Shown one piece after another: positions 13,367-21,183 of a stretch of DNA of 32,809 nucleotides. How positions within the stretch are numbered: the first letter of the stretch is position 1; every line of letters begins with the position of its first letter. The notes below the pieces were generated by a model. That model worked only from the letters and a program-made list of their open reading frames with translations, was not told where the DNA came from and did not search any database. The stretch spans positions 1 to 32,809 of the forward strand of contig CAMDBU010000059.1 of the NCBI GenBank assembly GCA_945889495.1, read 5' to 3'. Source of the DNA: Syntrophobacter sp. SbD2 (GTDB lineage Bacteria > Desulfobacterota > Binatia > UBA9968). The position numbers and the translations under genes were made by a program.

Positions 13367-14162
13367 GGCCGTCGGCGAGTCTTTTCGCTGAGGTTAAAAA
13401 GCCGGTATGGGCGACCATGCGGTGCTGCGGCCGGGCGCTCATGCCTTTGAAGTGCCAGAAGCGCATCATGGTTTCGCTGGTCTCGATGCAGGCGAAGCGT
13501 TTGTCGTCGCGCAGGGCGTCGACGAGATTTTTCACTTGCAGCACGGTCGGCAAGTAGCAGAGCAAAATGCCGCCGGGGCGGAGCACCTTCCAGGCTCTCT
13601 CAATCACATGCCAAGGTTCGGGTAAGTCCAAAACCACCCGGTCGATGTCGGTTTCATCCAGGTCGGTACCGACGTTGCCGAGCTTGATCGTCCAGTTGGG
13701 CGATGGGCCGAAGTAGCGTGAAACGTTTTGCTGTGCCATTTCGGAAAAATCCTCGCGCAGCTCGTAGGAGATGAGCCGCCCCTCGCTGCCGATGGCGCGC
13801 AAGAGCGCCATGCTCAGCGCGCCGGCGCCGACACCGGCCTCGACCACCCGCGCGCCGGGAAACAGATCGGCCCAAATCAAAATCGGCCCGATGTCCTTGG
13901 GATAAATCACTTGCGCGGTGCGCGGCAGATTCGGAATCAGCTGCGGCAGGCTCGGCCGAAAAACCAAAAACGGCTCGTTCATCGACGAGCGCACGACGAT
14001 GCCTTCGTCATGGCCGAGAATGTCTTCGACGGCGATCTTGCCGCCGCGGATAGCGATGGGCCGACGCTGATCGAGGCGCGCAAGATATTCCCGTTCCTTG
14101 CGGTCGAGCAAGATCACCGGTTCGTCGGCGGCCAAGGGGCCTCTGCGATAGTTGTTGTCCAT
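13341..14162 (-). CDS. trmI: tRNA (adenine-58-N1)-methyltransferase, TrmI type
   Basis: A 273-residue class I SAM-dependent methyltransferase of the TrmI/Trm61 family, which methylates N1 of A58 in the tRNA T-loop. The N-terminal ~75 residues form the small beta domain ('DEPVILLDRKEREYLARL', 'VEDILGHDEG'). Then come 'IYPKDIGPILIWADLFPGA', the SAM motif 'VVEAGVGAGALSMALLRAIG', the acidic 'SYELREDF', and the family signature 'VVLDLPEPWHVIERAWKVLRPGG' followed by 'LCYLPTVLQV'. Bacterial TrmI is a homotetramer and acts in the cytoplasm. Length is normal. Its last codons lie in the hairpin that terminates the facing VOC gene. Confidence 0.9.
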   Translation of the reverse strand: MDNNYRRGPLAADEPVILLDRKEREYLARLDQRRPIAIRGGKIAVEDILGHDEGIVVRSSMNEPFLVFRPSLPQLIPNLPRTAQVIYPKDIGPILIWADLFPGARVVEAGVGAGALSMALLRAIGSEGRLISYELREDFSEMAQQNVSRYFGPSPNWTIKLGNVGTDLDETDIDRVVLDLPEPWHVIERAWKVLRPGGILLCYLPTVLQVKNLVDALRDDKRFACIETSETMMRFWHFKGMSARPQHRMVAHTGFLTSAKRLADGQKDIPRAP

Positions 14163-14244
14163 GTTTGTGTTATTGGTGATTTAGCAGTTGGAGTTTCAAT
14201 GTTAGCGTTATGGCTGGTGTCGCCCTAAGCGGAACTCGGAATAT

Positions 14245-14354
14245 CTCTCGCAAAGACGCTAAGCTCGCAAAGGTCGGAGGTCAAGGATCAAAAAGTTCTT
14301 AAGAGAACTTATTTTTTTCTCTCCGAACTTTGCGTCTTGGCGCCTTTGCGAGAG
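14245..14354. repeat. Long imperfect inverted repeat between trmI and the guanylyltransferase gene
   Basis: CTCTCGCAAAG (14245-14255) and CTTTGCGAGAG (14344-14354) are perfect 11-bp arms. The pairing continues imperfectly inward to about 33 bp ('GCAAAGGTCGGAG' against 'CTCCGAACTTTGC'). The arms share the CGCAAAG/CGCAGAG theme of the repeats at 9416-9500 and 31660-31727. The centre holds a smaller hairpin with flanking A and T tracts (see 14290-14318). Confidence 0.8.
14290..14318 (-). terminator. Candidate bidirectional terminator after the guanylyltransferase gene
   Basis: AAGTTCT (14293-14299) and AGAACTT (14304-14310) form a 7-bp stem with loop TAAG. A's lie on the left and T's on the right, so either strand gives a stem followed by a T run. 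The nearest upstream gene on the minus strand is the guanylyltransferase, which ends at 14372. The stem is A/T-rich, hence moderate confidence. Confidence 0.4.
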
Positions 14355-14371
14355 GCAAATCCGATTCCGCT

Positions 14372-15481
14372 TCACTTGATCGTGTAGCTGCCCATGCCTT
14401 GGCGGTGCAGTTCGTCGACGATGTCGCGCACTTCTTGGGAGCGGTTCAAATCGCCAATCAGGATCGCGTCGGGAGTATCGACGACGACGGCGTTGTCGAT
14501 GCCCAACAGCACCACCAGCCGGTCGGGGGAATGGATCAGACAATTTTTCGAGCCGATCTGAACCCAGCGACCGTTGCCGGCGTTGCCATGGGCGTCCTTG
14601 CCCATCATGCGATGCACCGCCGACCAGCTGCCGACATCGCTCCAGCCGAAGTCGGCTTCGACGGTGACGACTTTGCCCTCGGCGCCGGCCTTTTCCAGCA
14701 CCGCGAAGTCGATGGAGATGCTCGGCATCTTGCCATACTCGCGGCCGATGACCCGCTTCAATGCCGGGCTTGGGTTGCCTAAGGATTTTCCCTTGGCCGC
14801 TGTACCGATGCGGCTGAGGGCGGCGCCGATCTCGGGCTGATAGCGCTGCAACAGTTCCAGCAGTAACGACGCTTTCCAGACGAAGATGCCGCTGTTCCAC
14901 AGGGAACCTTGGCGGATTAATTTTTTCGCTGCCGCTTCATTGGGCTTTTCGGTAAATTTTTTGACCTGGAAGGCGCCGGCGCCAGGCGAGAGCTCGGCGC
15001 TCTTCATGATGTAGCCGTAGCCGGTTTCCGGATAGTCGGGGCGGATGCCGATGGTGACCAGCCGGTCATGTTTTTTCGCCAGCGTGATGGCCGCCTTGAG
15101 CGTGCGCTGAAAACCTTTGATGTCGGTCACCCAATGATCGGCGGGCAGCACGACCATGATGCCGTTGGGATCGCGGCGCAGCACTTCCAGCGCCGCCAAG
15201 CCGATGCAGGGCGCGGTGTTTTTGCCGAGCGGCTCGGCGAGAAAATTATTCTTCGCCAGCGCCGGTAGCTCTTTTTTGAGCGCGCCGACCTGTTCGGCGA
15301 CAGTGACCACGAGAGTCTGGTCGCGGCCGCCGAGGCCGTAGACCCGCTCGGCGGTTTCGTCGATGAGGCTTTTGCGGCTCAGGATTTTTAACAACTGTTT
15401 AGGCCGCTGGGCGCGGCTGAGCGGCCAAAAGCGCGTGCCTTTGCCGCCGGCGATGATGATGTTGAAGCAATGTTTTTCCAT
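14372..15481 (-). CDS. manC: Mannose-1-phosphate guanylyltransferase
   Basis: A 369-residue nucleotidyltransferase that makes GDP-mannose from mannose-1-phosphate and GTP. I chose ATG 15481 because the pyrophosphorylase signature follows at once: 'IIIAGGKGTRFWPLSRAQRPKQLLKI' (residues 8-33, with G12-G-K-G-T-R17). The longer open frame to 15655 has no family similarity. Other features are 'VVLPADHWV', 'GIRPDYPETGYGYI', 'FTEKPNEAAAKKLIRQGSLWNSGIFVWK' and 'FGWSDVGSWSAVHRM'. The C-terminal phosphomannose isomerase domain of two-domain ManC proteins is missing, which is common in single-function members. The product would supply GDP-mannose for surface glycans. It is divergent from the RluA-type gene over only 47 bp. 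Confidence 0.9.
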   Translation of the reverse strand: MEKHCFNIIIAGGKGTRFWPLSRAQRPKQLLKILSRKSLIDETAERVYGLGGRDQTLVVTVAEQVGALKKELPALAKNNFLAEPLGKNTAPCIGLAALEVLRRDPNGIMVVLPADHWVTDIKGFQRTLKAAITLAKKHDRLVTIGIRPDYPETGYGYIMKSAELSPGAGAFQVKKFTEKPNEAAAKKLIRQGSLWNSGIFVWKASLLLELLQRYQPEIGAALSRIGTAAKGKSLGNPSPALKRVIGREYGKMPSISIDFAVLEKAGAEGKVVTVEADFGWSDVGSWSAVHRMMGKDAHGNAGNGRWVQIGSKNCLIHSPDRLVVLLGIDNAVVVDTPDAILIGDLNRSQEVRDIVDELHRQGMGSYTIK

Positions 15482-15528
15482 TTTGTCGTCGATTTGCTGA
15501 GCGTGGCGGTTAGTGTACGGTAGGCGCC

Positions 15529-16494
15529 ATGGGCGATCAAGCAGAGGGAGAAAACAAATCTTGGCGGGTGCCCGACGGCGTGGCGGCGCTCCGTCTGGAC
15601 GGATTCCTGCGCCAATGTTTGCCCCATTTGTCGCGCCAGGAAGTCGAGCGCGCAATCGCCGAGCATTGGTTTCGCGTCAATGGCCGCGCCGCGCGTAAGG
15701 GCGAGCGCGTTAGCGGCGGCGACCAAGTTGACTTTGTCGGGCCGGCGCAGCTGCTCGCGTCAGCGCCGCCACCGGCGCCGCAGCTTGAGATCGCGATCGT
15801 TTACGAGGACCAAGCGCTCCTCGCCGTCGACAAGCCGGCGGGTTTGCCGACCCATGGCTTCTCCGGCCGGGATGGCGCGACGCTGGCGAATTTTCTCGCC
15901 GCCCAGCGGCCGGAGATTTTGAACATCGGCGCCAATCGCTGGGAGCCCGGGCTGGTGCACCGTCTCGATATCGAGACTTCCGGCGTCGTGCTGATCGCCA
16001 AGACCCAGGCGGCGTTCGACACGCTGCGCCAACAGTTTCGCCAGCGCGAGGTCAAGAAGCTTTACTTAGCCTTGGTTTGGGGCGAGCCACTGGAACGCGG
16101 CACCATCGAGCTGGCGCTGGCCCATGATCGCGGCGACCGCCGCCGCATGGTCGCCGTGCGCGATCCCGAGCGCAGCACCGACCGGCGGGTGTGGCGCGCC
16201 GTCAGCCATTATCGCGTCGTCGCCAGTGGCCATGGCACAAGTTTACTGGAAGTCGAGATGGAGACCGGCGTGACGCACCAGATTCGCGTCCATCTATCGT
16301 CCAACGGCTATCCGATTGTCGGTGACACTCTTTACGGCGCGGATTATCCGGAGCGGTTCGGCCTGGCGCGTCATTTCTTGCATGCCCGCAGTCTGACCCT
16401 ACGCCATCCGGTGAGCGGACTGCCGTTGACGGTCAGCGCCGAACTCGCGCCCGAGCTGCGCGAGGTTTTACAGCGAATTAAGATGCCAATTTAG
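15529..16494 (+). CDS. RluA family 23S rRNA/tRNA pseudouridine synthase
   Basis: A 321-residue RNA pseudouridine synthase. An S4 RNA-binding domain lies at about residues 20-75 ('RLDGFLRQCLPHLSRQEVERAI'). The catalytic domain contains 'LLAVDKPAGLPTH' and the RluA signature 'GLVHRLDIETSGVVLIAKT' with catalytic Asp147. Later segments are 'KLYLALVWGEP', 'ETGVTHQIRVHLSSNGYPIVGDTLYG' and 'HARSLTLRHPVSGLPL'. It isomerises specific uridines in RNA in the cytoplasm. RluC and RluD are the nearest well-known types by domain order, but the exact target base cannot be told. Its stop overlaps the stop of the convergent zinc-finger gene by 4 bp. Confidence 0.9.
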   Translation: MGDQAEGENKSWRVPDGVAALRLDGFLRQCLPHLSRQEVERAIAEHWFRVNGRAARKGERVSGGDQVDFVGPAQLLASAPPPAPQLEIAIVYEDQALLAVDKPAGLPTHGFSGRDGATLANFLAAQRPEILNIGANRWEPGLVHRLDIETSGVVLIAKTQAAFDTLRQQFRQREVKKLYLALVWGEPLERGTIELALAHDRGDRRRMVAVRDPERSTDRRVWRAVSHYRVVASGHGTSLLEVEMETGVTHQIRVHLSSNGYPIVGDTLYGADYPERFGLARHFLHARSLTLRHPVSGLPLTVSAELAPELREVLQRIKMPI

Positions 16495-16856
16495 GCGACC
16501 ACGGGTGCGGCTTTGATGCCTTTGGCCTTGGCGCAGGCGCCGCAGAAGTTGTTGGCGGTGACGGCTTCTTCCATCCAGCCGTCGTCGAGGTTGTGGCAGA
16601 TTTTCTTGCACTCGAAGCAAATGTAGTACAGGCCGTCGATGCTTTTGTTGATCTTCTCCCGGTTGAGCACTCGGCCGCGCAGCTTGTCGATGCGAATGCC
16701 CAGTAGCTCTTCGTAGTTTTTCTTTATCTTGCGCCGGCCGGCTTCGTCACTTGGTAAATCTTCGTCCTCGGACTCGTCATGGGTGCCGTCGTCAATGTAA
16801 TCGTGCGAACGATCCTTGGCTGGCCGTCCCGCGGTTTTCTTCTTGGTTCGTGGCAT
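16491..16856 (-). CDS. Small conserved zinc-finger-like protein of unknown function
   Basis: A 121-residue protein that I do not recognise. It has a basic N-terminus (MPRTKKKTAGRPAKDRSH), an acidic stretch at about residues 22-40, a helical middle ('KIKKNYEELLGIRIDKLRGRV'), and a C-terminal half with cysteine pairs ('YICFECKKICHN' and 'NFCGACAK') that could bind one zinc ion. The charged start and zinc site suggest nucleic-acid or protein binding, which is inference. I prefer ATG 16856 (GGAG 11 nt upstream) over GTG 16868. It overlaps the RluA-type gene tail to tail. Confidence 0.65.
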   Translation of the reverse strand: MPRTKKKTAGRPAKDRSHDYIDDGTHDESEDEDLPSDEAGRRKIKKNYEELLGIRIDKLRGRVLNREKINKSIDGLYYICFECKKICHNLDDGWMEEAVTANNFCGACAKAKGIKAAPVVA

Positions 16857-17172
16857 TGGGCTTAGCACTCCGTGCGAAATTGGTCCTGGCGGCGATCAGT
16901 AAACGGGACTATTTCATAATGAACGGTGGTCAGGTTGTCAATAGTGAAGTCGGAAAGCAGCCAATTAAGTTTGCCCATTGGGTATCGAGCGCCGGCCGGC
17001 TGGTGAAAAGTTTGGCGGGTGTCTCCAACCTTGGGTCTCGAAGGAGTCTGAACCGGAGCCCGATTGGAGAAATTGCGACTTACCGTTTGCCGGGGAGAGC
17101 CCGATTGCAGTAGGTTTATGGTCGCTACGCTCCCTGGAGGTTGCTCACGGCGCGTCGGAAAGAAATCGTTTC
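16857..17172. other. 316-bp gap without a recognisable gene
   Basis: The region lies between the divergent zinc-finger and molybdoenzyme genes. Short frames are open on the plus strand (for example from ATG 16919), but their translations resemble nothing I know and have no ribosome-binding site. I see no tRNA, no terminator and no convincing promoter pair. It presumably holds the promoters for both flanking genes. Confidence 0.5.
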
Positions 17173-19548
17173 ATGATCGAAAAACATCACAGCTATTGCG
17201 CCATGTGTATTTCGCGCTGCGGCGTTATCGCGACTGTCGATGACGGCGTGCTGAAAAGCGTCAACGCCGATCCCGCCCATCCGAATGGTTGTATCTGTGT
17301 CAAAGGCACGGCCGCGGCGGAAATCGTTTACTCTCCCGATAGACTCCGCTTTCCAATGAAGCGCACCCGACCCAAAGGGGATAATGATCCCGGCTGGGTG
17401 CGCATTTCGTGGGACGAGGCGATGGCAACGATCGCCTCGCGGTTGCTGGAGGTCAAAGCCAAATATGGCCCGGAGTCGGTCGTGTTCGGCATGGGCACTC
17501 CTTCGGCGAGCGGTATCTCCGACGCGGCGCGCTGGCTGGATCGCTTAACCAATACGTTCGGCAGCCCAAACGGCTTGTCACCCCTTTATGTCTGTAACTG
17601 GAATCGCGAGTGGGGATCGCACTATACCTACGGCGTTGCGACGCCACGGCCGGATTATGACAACTCCGGCTGTATATTGCTCTGGGGGTTTAACCCTTAC
17701 GCCTCGTGGCCGGCGGCGGCGGCGCGCGTCAGCGCGGCGAAAGCGCGCGGGGCAAAGCTCATCGTCATCGATCCGCGCCAATCGAATATGGCGGAGAAGG
17801 CCGACCTCTGGCTCCAGGTTCGTCCGGGAAGTGACGGCATCCTCGCGCTCGCTATGATTCATGTCATGGCGGAGGAAAATCTCATTGATACAGCCTTCGT
17901 GCGCCAGTGGACCAACGGGCCTTTTCTGGTCAGAAACGATAACCAACAGCTTCTCACTACCCGCGATATTTCCGCCGACGGCGATGCGGATACGTTCTTT
18001 GTTTGGGATGAATGCGGTAACAGTCTGGTGAGCTATCGCGCCGATGGCGGTTATGCAGGGAATGACGTAGTGCCGGCCTTGTCAGGTTCTCACGCCGTTA
18101 CGCTCATCGATGGCCAGGTTGTCGAGTGCCGGCCAGCCTTGGCTCATCTCGCGCAAATTGCCGAGGTCTATGCGCCCGAGCAAACCGAGGAATTCACTGG
18201 GGTGCCGGCCCAAGAGGTGCGCCGCGCCGTGCGCCTGTTCAGCGCCGAAAAGCCGTCTTGCTATTACAGTTGGAACGGCATCGAACAACATAGCGACGCA
18301 ACCCAAACCAACCGCGCCTTGTGTATTTTTTACGCGCTCACCGGTCAATTCGACGAGCGCGGCAGCAATATCATTTTACCGATGCCTCAGCTGCGCGCTC
18401 CCGGCGCTCCAGAATTTGTCTCTAAAGACGTTGCGGCACGCCGGCTTGGCCGCGCCGAGTATCCGCTCGGTTCGCCCGGTCATGGAGCGACGATTCAACC
18501 TGAGCATGTCTATCGCGCGATTTTAACCGGAGAACCTTATCCAGTGAAGGCGCTGCTCAGTTTCGGCGGTGATCTATTGCTCGCCCAGGCGGGAGTGGCC
18601 CAAGGCGAAGCAGCGCTCAAAACTCTCGACTTCTATGCGCATGTGGACATGTTTACCAACCCGAGCGCGACCTTCGCCGATCTGTTGTTGCCCGCGTCGA
18701 CTTGCTGGGAGCATGAAGGTCTCATGCCGGGATTCGTGACCGCGGAAGAAACCGCGAGTTGGGTTCAGCTGCGGCCGGCGGTGGTCGGAGCGCTGCATGA
18801 ATCGCGCGCCGACTTGGAAATCATCTTCGAGCTGGCAACTCGTCTGGGTTTGGGCGAGCATTTTTTCAACGGCGATATCGGCGCCGCGTTGAACTGGCAT
18901 CTGGCGCCAACGGGGTTGAGCGTAGAAAAATTGCGCGAGCAACGGATGGGCGTCCGTGCGCCAGGTCAGATGGGGTATCGAAAGTATGCCGAACTCGACG
19001 AACAGACTGGCCGCCCCAGGGGCTTTCACACGCCGACGCGCAAGCTGGAAATATTTTCTAGCAGATTCGCCCAGGCCGGATACCCGCCGCTTCCTGGGAT
19101 GCCCATTCACGGTGACGGCGATCACCATCGACCAGGGACAGCGGACGAATATCCATTGATCCTGACATCTTTCCGGCTGGTACAGTTTTGCGATCAGCAG
19201 CATCGCAACATTCCACGCCTACGTAAGCAGGTGCGCGAACCTTTGCTGGAAATCAATCCGCTAACCGCGGCAGGGTTGGGTATTAACGAAAACGACGGGG
19301 TTGTGTTGGAAACAACAACTGGAAAAATTCGTCTCAAGGCAAAGTTTAATCGAGGCCTCCACGCGAAAGTCGTGGCGACTCAGTACGGCTGGTGGCAAGG
19401 CTGCGAAGCGCTCGGACTCCCCGGCTACGATCCGCTGTCGCCCGACGGCGCCAACATCAATTTGATTATACCGTTCGACCGGCGCGACCCCATCAGCGGC
19501 GCAGTGCCGCACCGTTCGCAGCACTGCCGGGTGCGTAAGGAGAATTGA
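17173..19548 (+). CDS. Molybdopterin-dependent oxidoreductase (DMSO reductase superfamily)
   Basis: A 791-residue catalytic subunit. I chose ATG 17173 because the [4Fe-4S] site begins directly: C9-x2-C12-x3-C16 and C42 in 'CICVKG'. Cys141 in 'YVCNWNREWGSHYTYG' is at the place expected for the molybdenum ligand (Sec140 in E. coli formate dehydrogenase H). The molybdopterin-binding regions ('GCILLWGFNPYASWPAAAARV', 'KLIVIDPRQSNMAEKADLWLQVRPGSDG') and the C-terminal cofactor domain ('PLLEINPLTAAGLGINENDGVVLET', ending 'HRSQHCRV') are present. It has no Tat signal, so it should be cytoplasmic. No iron-sulfur or membrane partner subunit is adjacent, which is unusual for a respiratory enzyme. The substrate is unknown; thiosulfate/polysulfide reductase, acetylene hydratase and formate dehydrogenase relatives share this layout. 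Confidence 0.88.
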   Translation: MIEKHHSYCAMCISRCGVIATVDDGVLKSVNADPAHPNGCICVKGTAAAEIVYSPDRLRFPMKRTRPKGDNDPGWVRISWDEAMATIASRLLEVKAKYGPESVVFGMGTPSASGISDAARWLDRLTNTFGSPNGLSPLYVCNWNREWGSHYTYGVATPRPDYDNSGCILLWGFNPYASWPAAAARVSAAKARGAKLIVIDPRQSNMAEKADLWLQVRPGSDGILALAMIHVMAEENLIDTAFVRQWTNGPFLVRNDNQQLLTTRDISADGDADTFFVWDECGNSLVSYRADGGYAGNDVVPALSGSHAVTLIDGQVVECRPALAHLAQIAEVYAPEQTEEFTGVPAQEVRRAVRLFSAEKPSCYYSWNGIEQHSDATQTNRALCIFYALTGQFDERGSNIILPMPQLRAPGAPEFVSKDVAARRLGRAEYPLGSPGHGATIQPEHVYRAILTGEPYPVKALLSFGGDLLLAQAGVAQGEAALKTLDFYAHVDMFTNPSATFADLLLPASTCWEHEGLMPGFVTAEETASWVQLRPAVVGALHESRADLEIIFELATRLGLGEHFFNGDIGAALNWHLAPTGLSVEKLREQRMGVRAPGQMGYRKYAELDEQTGRPRGFHTPTRKLEIFSSRFAQAGYPPLPGMPIHGDGDHHRPGTADEYPLILTSFRLVQFCDQQHRNIPRLRKQVREPLLEINPLTAAGLGINENDGVVLETTTGKIRLKAKFNRGLHAKVVATQYGWWQGCEALGLPGYDPLSPDGANINLIIPFDRRDPISGAVPHRSQHCRVRKEN

Positions 19549-19549
19549 C

Positions 19550-19684
19550 TTGCGATCTGCAATAGGAAAGCTTGGTTGTATCAGTGACGTCGCTGCTGCC
19601 ACCCGGTACTTGGCCTGCGAAGCTGGACGTAATGTGACCGGCCAACTGATTACGGTCGACGGCGGGTGCACGATCGGTGAGTGA
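19550..19684 (+). pseudogene. 3' remnant of a short-chain dehydrogenase gene
   Basis: One base after the molybdoenzyme stop, a 44-codon frame runs to TGA 19682-19684. It reads 'LRSAIGKLGCISDVAAATRYL' continuing 'ACEAGRNVTGQLITVDGGCTIGE'. This is the classic C-terminal end of a classical SDR: 'GRLG.peDVA.a..fLas' followed by 'TGq.i.VDGG'. The Rossmann motif and active site are missing, and no other frame upstream carries them because that DNA encodes the intact C-terminus of the molybdoenzyme. It is most likely a remnant left when the upstream part was replaced by deletion or insertion. It has no start codon with a ribosome-binding site. Confidence 0.75.
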
Positions 19685-19748
19685 AGAGCCTAAAATGGCG
19701 GACTGGCCGCAGTCTCAATAATCTCTGCGGCGACGGTGGTGGATGGGA

Positions 19749-20501
19749 TCACGTATCTGCGCGATCGCTCAACCGGAGATCCTCTTCTTTGAGTTTTCTC
19801 GCGTAGTAACGCCAGATCCAGGAATCGTTAAACGTAGATCCGAGGTCGGGAAGTTTTTCGATATCTTCAGGCGAGATGTCCGGCGCGCTACGGCCGGTTT
19901 GAGCTGCTTGCAGCGTAGCTTTAGCCAATATGTTGAAGTTCAAAGCGCGCACCGTGGCTTCTTCCACCGTCTTTCCGGTAACGGTAATCCCGTGACCTTT
20001 CATCAGGCAAAGCGATTTCTCACCCATGATTTCTATCATGGGAGCGGCGAGTTCAGGCCGTGTCACAAGATAGGACCGCGGAAACACCGGGATACCCTCT
20101 AAGGCCATGCGCATGGCGGGTATATTAAACGCGCCAAAGATGGGACGGAACTTCAATTCCGTGATGCCGCAAATGAGCGCTTCCGGCGGGTGAGCGTGAA
20201 TGACACAACCTACCGTGGGGCGCATTTTATAGATCTCACCATGAATGGGCAGTTCGTTCGGTGCCTGGTATTGTTCGCTCTTGTGCGGCCCCTTGCCGTC
20301 AAAGTCTACCCTTTGTATGGCATCCACCGTGGTATAGCGCACGCCGTCCTCTTGCGGGCTCCGGCAGCGAATCCATATGTCTTCTGAATCGGCGATCCGA
20401 GCGCTGACGTGACCGGTGATTCTGTCCACCATGCCCTCCATGGCTAACATGCGGCATGAAAGCATAATCTTTTCTCTTAGTTCTTCAGTAGGATCGGCCA
20501 T
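19749..20501 (-). CDS. Class II aldolase/adducin family protein
   Basis: A 250-residue protein of the zinc-dependent class II aldolase/epimerase/decarboxylase family (fuculose-1-phosphate aldolase-like). Expected residues are in place: Glu83 in 'PNELPIHGEIY' as candidate catalytic acid, the zinc ligands His102 and His104 in 'VIHAHPPEA', and His170 in 'CLMKGHGITVTGKTVEEA'. The N-terminus has 'LAMEGMVDRITGHVSARI', typical of the family. Length is normal. It would cleave or decarboxylate a small hydroxy-acid or sugar phosphate in the cytoplasm; the substrate is open. It is convergent with the molybdoenzyme and the SDR remnant. If that SDR was once whole, the three may have served one catabolic route; this is inference. 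Confidence 0.85.
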   Translation of the reverse strand: MADPTEELREKIMLSCRMLAMEGMVDRITGHVSARIADSEDIWIRCRSPQEDGVRYTTVDAIQRVDFDGKGPHKSEQYQAPNELPIHGEIYKMRPTVGCVIHAHPPEALICGITELKFRPIFGAFNIPAMRMALEGIPVFPRSYLVTRPELAAPMIEIMGEKSLCLMKGHGITVTGKTVEEATVRALNFNILAKATLQAAQTGRSAPDISPEDIEKLPDLGSTFNDSWIWRYYARKLKEEDLRLSDRADT

Positions 20502-20548
20502 CGGTTTTCAATCCATTTCGCGGTTAAGATGGGGTTCGCAGGTTTTGA

Positions 20549-20887
20549 CTAACCGCCGATGATTTCGTTTAGACCTTCAACGATCTGGGCGATTTCTTCC
20601 GGCGATGCGCTGCCGATCACTTTGCCGATCCGTTCAACCGCCAATGTTCGTATCTGGCTGATTTTGACCCAAGATTGTTTCGGAAGCCTTCTCGAGTGAA
20701 GTTCAAGGGTCAACGGAAAGCTGGCTCGCTGGGGCTGACTCGTGAGTGCGACCGCGATGACCGTTCCGGAGCGATCATTGAAAACATCATGGCTTAGAAT
20801 CAAGACCGGTCGTAGTCCTGCTTGTTCGCGGCCCCGGACCGGATTCAAATCAGCCCAGCGAATCTCGCCCCTCAGTATTCGGGCCAT
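20549..20887 (-). CDS. mazF: Type II toxin, MazF/PemK family endoribonuclease
   Basis: A 112-residue MazF/PemK-type toxin. Diagnostic features are '[33 protein letters not shown]' at the N-terminus, with the conserved Arg and RPVLILS core, then 'VIAVALTSQ' and '[21 protein letters not shown]'. Family members cut single-stranded mRNA at short specific sites and arrest translation. The start ATG 20887 lies inside the end of the upstream antitoxin gene (16-bp overlap) behind a GAAGGA ribosome-binding site, so toxin synthesis is coupled to the antitoxin. The cut site cannot be predicted. Confidence 0.92.
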   Translation of the reverse strand: MARILRGEIRWADLNPVRGREQAGLRPVLILSHDVFNDRSGTVIAVALTSQPQRASFPLTLELHSRRLPKQSWVKISQIRTLAVERIGKVIGSASPEEIAQIVEGLNEIIGG

Positions 20888-21114
20888 TCCTTCAGTTCCT
20901 CGGAAAGCCCTTCCTCGGCCAAGGCTTTTTCAAAGGCCGGATCGAGTTTCGCGCACTCTTGGGCCAAACGGCTTTTTTCGATCCTCGAGAGTTTTTCGGC
21001 AACCGCTTCTTCGATGGCCTGGCTGCGATTGGGGAACACTTGTTTGCGCACCAGTTTGTCGAGGCGGTCGAGGGTCGATTCGTCGAGCGAGATTGCCACT
21101 TTTGCTCTTGCCAT
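20872..21114 (-). CDS. Ribbon-helix-helix antitoxin of the MazF-type toxin
   Basis: An 80-residue antitoxin. Residues 5-45 ('[38 protein letters not shown]') form a ribbon-helix-helix DNA-binding domain of the CopG/MetJ type. The acidic tail ('[23 protein letters not shown]') is the likely toxin-binding segment. It has a strong ribosome-binding site (GGAGGT) and a palindrome directly upstream (21128-21150) that should be its operator. It precedes and overlaps the toxin gene, as is usual for this class. The antitoxin family differs from the AbrB-like MazE of E. coli; RHH antitoxins are common partners of MazF toxins. Confidence 0.88.
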   Translation of the reverse strand: MARAKVAISLDESTLDRLDKLVRKQVFPNRSQAIEEAVAEKLSRIEKSRLAQECAKLDPAFEKALAEEGLSEELKEWPEY

Positions 21115-21127
21115 GGGTACCTCCAGC

Positions 21128-21150
21128 GAGTATGACGATAGTTCATACTC
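21128..21150 (-). promoter_or_regulatory. Palindromic operator candidate of the MazF-type operon
   Basis: GAGTATGA (21128-21135) and TCATACTC (21143-21150) are perfect 8-bp inverted arms with a 7-bp spacer. They lie 14 bp before the antitoxin start. Ribbon-helix-helix antitoxins bind such palindromes and repress their own promoter. Direct sequence evidence is strong; the function is inferred. Confidence 0.6.
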
Positions 21151-21183
21151 TAATGTCGGTCAATAGACTAAAGAAGGGAATAT

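Noticed and set aside
16751-17113. A 120-codon plus-strand frame before the molybdoenzyme gene
   Set aside because: It lies partly antisense to the zinc-finger gene, lacks a ribosome-binding site and resembles nothing.
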